Origin: Archilochus colubris
Lineage: Eukaryota; Chordata; Aves; Apodiformes; Trochilidae
NCBI GenBank assembly: GCA_023079485.1
Contig: CM041108.1
Coordinates: 3,658,001 to 3,722,000 of the forward strand
Length of the DNA stretch: 64,000 nt
Direction of reading: 5' to 3'
Shown here: positions 58,532 through 64,000 of the stretch, one piece after another
How the letters are laid out: every line of letters starts with the position of its first letter
Position numbering within the stretch: position 1 is the first letter of the stretch
Notes under the pieces: generated by a model
Seen by the model: the letters and a program-made list of their open reading frames with translations, nothing else
The model's database searches: none
Told to the model about the DNA's origin: nothing
Translations under genes and position numbers: made by a program

Positions 58532-61500
58532 ACTGCAGAGGGGTGAGTTCAGATGCTCAAAGCAAGACCAGCCTGGCTGATTAAGCCAGGTTACTGTGAT
58601 TTAGGATTTTTTAGGTCCTGAGCTGATCTCAGTCCCTGGATCAGCACTAGGATACATAGGAGCAATAGGTCTGGTGGAGTCAGCTCAGATCTGTGACACA
58701 GTGCTACTAATAGGGACTTACTTGAAGTCCCCCAACTCTCAGTCAAGATATAATTGACCTGGATATAATAATTCTGCCCAGCACTGGAGTCATCATAGGA
58801 AGCTCACTAGGGATGCCCCAGGCCAGTTGGTGGGTATTGTGCATCCCCTGAGTGCCCAAATCTCAGAGGAACTGGGTCTGTCTTGGGTCTCAGACTTTGA
58901 CCCCACAGCTCAGGCTATCAAGAATTATTGGGTTAGCTTTGGGGGCCCTGGATGCAGTCCCAGGGTAGCTGGGTAAGGGAGCCATGACAAACTAGGAAGC
59001 TAAAAAGCCCTTGGCTGCACATTTGGAGATAAAAAGCTTATGAACTATTACTATTATTCTGTTTCTGTGACATTAGAGGCTGACTTGAAGAAGAGGTGAC
59101 TTTAGATGTCTTCTTGAACTAAGCCACCATAAAGCTGGGCATTGATTATGGTGCTGACTGGTTTTATTGCAAGGGAGGTAGAAACAGTAAACCTAATTCT
59201 TGTCTGTCACTGCTTTGTCTCTCATTTCAGCATCATTTCAGTTCAGTGGGACTTTCCACTACAAGCTATAAAACAAGGATATCAGAGTGGTTACAAAGGA
59301 ATATAGAATATTGTGGAAAGTGGATCCCAGTGATACACAACACGCCCAAAGTGTAAGGAAGTGGAAAATAAAGAAAGAATCAAAAGGAGACAGGATAGTT
59401 GTGGAAACTGGCGTTTGCTGTAGTAAGTCCAAAAATCTCTGCTGTTCCACCAAAGAGTTTTATAACTGCATTTTTCATTGTGCTTTTACTGAATCCTGCA
59501 GTTAAAATGCAGTGCAGATTTTGCTCTTGAATTTATATGGTTATGCTTGCCACATGACCTGTTGAACAAAAGCAAGATGCTCCAGTTATGAAATTAATGT
59601 AAGTTATGAATCTGTTCTTGATGCCCCCTGGATGGTTTCAATGAAGTTCAAAGCTTGGTGCATTTGGTTAGAACAGATTTTGGCTTTAGGAAAAGCTTGA
59701 CTGATGCTGACCAGAAGTGCAAACCAGAAGCAAATAAGAGGAAATCCCTGTAAGGTCCAGCTTTGTTTTCAGGCGTGGTGTTTCAATAGGCTTGCAGAGT
59801 TTGTGGCAGAAATTCTTAAGAGTGTTGAGCTGGATCCTCATCTAGAATGGGATGGTTGGAACCGTGGCCAAACACAGCTGGTTTCTGGGGTGACTGAGGG
59901 CAATGACTCTGCTTTCTACACAGGTCACTGCCACCAGGAGGACTTCATGAAATAACACAAGATCTAATATCTTTTACAGCAGTCAAATCTTGGTCAAACC
60001 CAGGCAGTCTTTACCAAAAAAAGCTATTTTCCTCTTAAGAATCTTATCTGAGAAGGGTTTAGCTTCATGGAAGCTGATTCAGCTGATTCCTAGAGAGTTG
60101 AGCCACGTTTTGGTTTAGTCCTCAAGACCATTCTCAGGAAGAGAGAGAGGAACACCTCAGCCTGTTCCCTGACTTAGTCTGGTCCTGACAGATGGTGGTT
60201 AATTGACTTAGAACTTAACTGAAATTATGAAGGACTTTCATATTATTTTATTTAGTTTATAGCATGATCTCAATGCAGATAATCCTCTGAGCTCAGGGAT
60301 GGTGCTGATTTCCTGAGTACCACAGATGTCCCTCCTTCCCTTTTACAGTTTCTTCAATGCTCTTCTGGTCCCCTTTGCCTCAGTAGCTTTTATATTCTCC
60401 AGAATTAAGAATTAACCTTGTTGATTTTTTTCCCTCTATCAGTGACACTGAAGACAGATATGAAGAGCCTGTTTTAAAAGTCAGAGAAGGAACCCAAAAG
60501 CAGAATTTGCTCTTCATTGACTTTTATGTCCCCCCCCTGATAAGCAGGGTAGCTCTAGCTGTAAGAGAGAATACAGATACAGCATAATATTTATGATATA
60601 ATTTATATTCTTATTATAGTCCTTATTAAAAAACCCCAAAGATATATAAAAAAAGGCCCTTTCTAATCAATAATTATGCTATTTGGCAATCATGTGGTAG
60701 TTTTAAATAGGACAAAAATATGCTCATTAATCCTTGTCCATGATGTCAGTCTTGGTCCAGGACCTTTGCTCTTGTTGCCAAGGCTTGGAATTGAAGCAGC
60801 TGAGGTCTGGGTGGGGTAGCCCTGCAGCAGCTTTTCTCTGTGACCATAGCTGAATCCCTAAGAGCAGCAATTTGAAAAAAAGAGATTTAGGAATCTACAC
60901 TGTTCTTGAAAATAACATATGCTTCAGCTCAGAAGATGGTATTAATTTGAGGGAATTAATTCCCATTGCTTTCAAAGTTATTCTTTTCTCTCTGGTGATG
61001 GTGAGCTTAGTAAATTACCACTCAGTCATGCTTGGTACCTTCCACATGTGGCCTAACAGCAATAATAAGCCCTGGATATTTATGGAATGGGTCCCAGGAA
61101 CTGTGTGATAATTCTGCAGGTCACACTTAGTGCCTGCACTCTATTTTGTTCAGGCAGAGATGAAAGGCTGAAGCCTTCACTGTCACCACATCTTGAATCT
61201 CTGCTCAGTCCTTCTGCCCTGCTGCACGTTGTACCTGTGCTCACAAGTAAACCACCTCCTTTGGCTTTCCCTTGTTTGGAGCTGCAGGTCAGTACTGGCT
61301 TTTTATATATAAAATGGTAATTTCTCTATAAATGGAAGGAGTAGCAGGATCTGTGGGAATGAGCAGGTCCTGGTTCCTGGTGAGTGAGAGCAGCCCAACC
61401 CTTTGTAGCCCTGACTCCTGCCACCTGAAGGGCTCTTACCAGCACTCCTGTGTGTCTCACCCTTATTATATAGTGTAGTAGTGAGGGGGGAATTGGGCCC

Positions 61501-63461
61501 ACAATATTATGTCAGAAAATAGAAAACACACGACCCTACACCAGCTGTAATAGCATAATAGGATAAGTGCAAGGGAGAAACAGCAGGATATAATAGGTAC
61601 TCAGCTGCTTCAGAGATGGGGCCTCTATATTTACCTGGATAGAAGAAAGCTGGAAAACTAGGACAACATAAGAACAGAGTGACAGTGCAAGTGCTCCAGG
61701 AGGTGGTTGTGGGTGAATTGAAAAAGCAGCAGTATGGGATGTTATATAATAAATAATAATCATATCCACGCTTCCCCCTGTTCAGCCTGAAATACTTCAC
61801 CTGGCTGCTTTACAGAGCTCAAAGGAGTGGTGGTGTCTCTGTGGTATTATCTTTCCTAATTCCATCTCTTCTCCTGCTGTATAAAAGCCTGGATGCAGTG
61901 TTTTGTGCTTTGTTATGTCTGGAGTGCAGAGAAGCATTCATCTGCCTTCCTCTACCTGGAAGTCTTGAATTCCACTTGCTAGAAATAGCTGGTAGAAAAT
62001 GGTCTCTGGATGGCCAAGCCCAGCCATGCTTCATGATGTTTGGGGTTGGATGGAACTAGTGGAAAAATGGGAAATCAGATGGGGGAAATCTCCTGCCCTG
62101 CACACCAGCCTTTGCAGGAGGTTTTGGGTTTTTTTTTTGCAGGGTTTTTTTTACTGCAGGTTGGGGAAAGCTGTTTTTCTGTATTTACTTTCTGTGATGG
62201 TAGCAGGACTCTGTGTTGAACTGTATATTCTGTCAGGCCAAGACATGACTTTCTGGCACTCATTAACATGTTAAAGATGTGGTTTTTCTGCCACTCTTTG
62301 ATGTATACTCATCTTTGCTCCTGGCTTTCCGGCTTATCTGAGTTATCAGTTTCACTTTTAACTTAAATGCTGACTTAGGTTCAGATCCTCCTGCTTAAGT
62401 GTTGAGTCATTTTTACTTGCATAAAAATTTGCATTTTCTTCCACAGAGGCACTTAGGAATAGGTTAAATGAACCATTTAGATGATTGAGAGGGAGATGCC
62501 AGGGAAAGTGGTAAGGTGGCTATGCTGCTCTTTTGTTGCTCTTTGATTCAGGTCACTTCTATTCAGTTGCTTGCTTAGATGTGGATTGCAGAGTGGTGCC
62601 TCCCTCTGCATTTCCCTTTCCTGGATTTCTTGGGTTGAACTGGTTAGTATTCATTCATGTATTTTGGATTGTGGTTTTCCCCTGCAATGCTGTGCCATCC
62701 AGCAATAAAATTCACATTACAGTTCCAGGAATTGCCAGGGTGGACTCAGCTGTTGAACACATCCAGAAAGCTGCAAAGAAGAAGTGTTAAAAAGTAGAAA
62801 ATGAAACTTTTTAAGTCTTGTGGACTTTGCAAGCTTCCTCAACTGGAGTAAGTGGGTTTAGAAGGAAAAACTAGCTTTAAAAAAATCCCAAAGTTTGAAA
62901 CATAATGAATTTCAGAGTTTTTAGAACGTTTCCAGGGGGCATGTAATCTTTCCACAGCTTTGTGAGATTTATTAAGGGAAAATCAATGCTCATTTTTTTT
63001 TTCAATATACAGGGATGAAATCATTGTGCTGAATTACAGGTGGTCAGACAAGTTACTAAGTGAGGAGCTGAGCTTGCTTCCCTGATGGATAGAATCCCAG
63101 TTTAATCCAAAGTAAGGAGGGGATGTTTGTTCTTAGTGTTACCTTTGAGGATAATAGTTGGGATATCTCCTGCCAATTCAGAAAAAGAGATTGAAATAAA
63201 TGAGCCATTTTGCCTAATGATAAATCAATATCATCTGCATGCCAGGTCTGCCATGGAGAGAGACAGGGACCTGTTGAAATAAGAGCTAATATGAGCTTGA
63301 TAATTTCTTCAGTTGTGGTTAACTTTGATTAAATGATTTGTTAATAACTGGGTTAAACCATCTAATAATTCCTCTCATGTAAATGTAGGTTCTCTCTGGC
63401 CCATATTACTGGAATATCAGGGGGTGCCCTATTTTGCATCCCAAAGGCAGAGAGAGGTGGT
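58532..63461. other. Noncoding stretch, no gene seen
   Basis: No gene recognised. The first 450 bases (to about 58990) have the same GC-richer texture as the unclassified block before the tandem array and might belong to it. A TATAAAAG box-like motif at about 61881 has no supported downstream exon. Confidence 0.6.
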
Positions 63462-63595
63462 CTTACAAATGGGAAACTGAGGCAGAGAGGGGGCTAAGTG
63501 ACCTGACCCAAAGTGAAACAGAGCATGATGGCATTTGGGGGACTTGAACAAGGACCCTGCCAGATTTTAGGCTCAGGCTTTCCTCGTGGCACAGC
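63462..63595 (-). mobile_element. MIR-like SINE relic, minus orientation
   Basis: The plus strand shows the reversed MIR core: AAATGGGAAACTGAGGCAGA, then GAGGGGGCTAAGTGACCTGA, CCCAAAGTGAAACAGA, and finally TTGAACAAGGACC. These match the order of GAAACTGAGGCACAGAGAGG, TTAAGTGACTTGCCCAAGG, TCACACAG and TTCGAACCCAGG in a reversed MIR. It is an ancient insertion with no coding capacity. Confidence 0.75.
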
Positions 63596-64000
63596 CTTTT
63601 CTACTTGCAACATCTGTATTGTTGGCTGGTTATTAGGGGAATGATCTGGAGAGGCTTGTGTTTCTTTTTCCACCTATTTTGAGTGTACTCATACAACTGC
63701 CCAGGCAGTGCTTAGAAGCTGAAATACACTTGAAGGGTGAGGGGGTGGTTTACAAAAGGGGAGGTTTGTTATTAAACAGCTTCTTTGCGTGGGCAAGATG
63801 TCTGTGTTTCTAAAAACCCAGGGTCTCCTTGCTCTCGTTTTAGGTCTCTCTCTCTCAATAAATAAATAATAAAAAAAAAGATGGATAACAAACATCCACC
63901 TGCCTCCTGAATGGATCAAGCTTGGAAAGACATTTTCCTGCAGCTGTGGGAACCTGAGGCTGCCAGGGCTGCCGTGTCACACGGTGGCTTTCAATCAGCT
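63596..64000. other. Noncoding end of window, nothing recognised
   Basis: A short (CT)n and (AATA)n low-complexity run lies at about 63845-63880. No gene is visible, and the sequence is cut by the window edge. Confidence 0.6.

Noticed and set aside
61440..61900. Possible solo LTR or promoter with TATAAAAG
   Set aside because: No terminal TG...CA pair with a target-site duplication and no downstream exon could be supported.

Overview
This looks like nuclear DNA from a bird, most likely a neoavian. The best evidence is a set of CR1 retrotransposon copies whose 3' ends carry the typical avian tail (TCATAGAATCATAGAATGGGCTGG when read in reverse). Older relics accompany them: a degraded CR1 reverse-transcriptase fragment, MIR-like and other old SINE tails, and an ancient terminal-inverted-repeat DNA transposon. 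The sequence is AT-leaning and poor in CpG, with many poly-T tracts and microsatellites. None of the bacterial or viral gene organisation one would look for is present.

I found no protein-coding gene I can support. The open frames are short, overlap on both strands and resemble no family I recognise. The exceptions are frames inside CR1 copies, which are broken reverse-transcriptase pieces. The window is best read as intergenic DNA or the inside of a very large intron. Three short splice-bounded open segments (22130-22180, 28401-28485, 51100-51123) are recorded as weak exon candidates.

Layout. 1-4400: unremarkable AT-rich DNA. 4400-6330: possible regulatory block with a hairpin, a long pyrimidine tract and an A/G homopolymer junction. 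6330-16490: plain DNA holding two plus-strand CR1 copies (8520-9228, 15994-16489) and a short reversed CR1 tail (15452-15527). 16490-35000: plain DNA with a TIR transposon relic (26610-26903) and a MIR relic (27793-27960). 35017-35130: ancient CR1 fragment. 39780-40235: old SINE/LINE tails. 46240-52700: the most interesting stretch, low in recognisable repeats, with a local CpG cluster (49037-49293), an octamer site and homeodomain-like AT motifs, so it looks like a cluster of conserved noncoding elements. 52700-64000: plain DNA with a CR1 3' end (56815-56941), a minus-strand CR1 copy (57516-58098) next to an unclassified block and a small tandem array (58427-58531), and a reversed MIR relic (63462-63595).

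No operon, defence system, CRISPR array, rRNA, tRNA or known microRNA is visible. The findings are therefore mostly about repeat history and candidate regulatory DNA. Comparative alignment and RNA-seq would settle most of them.
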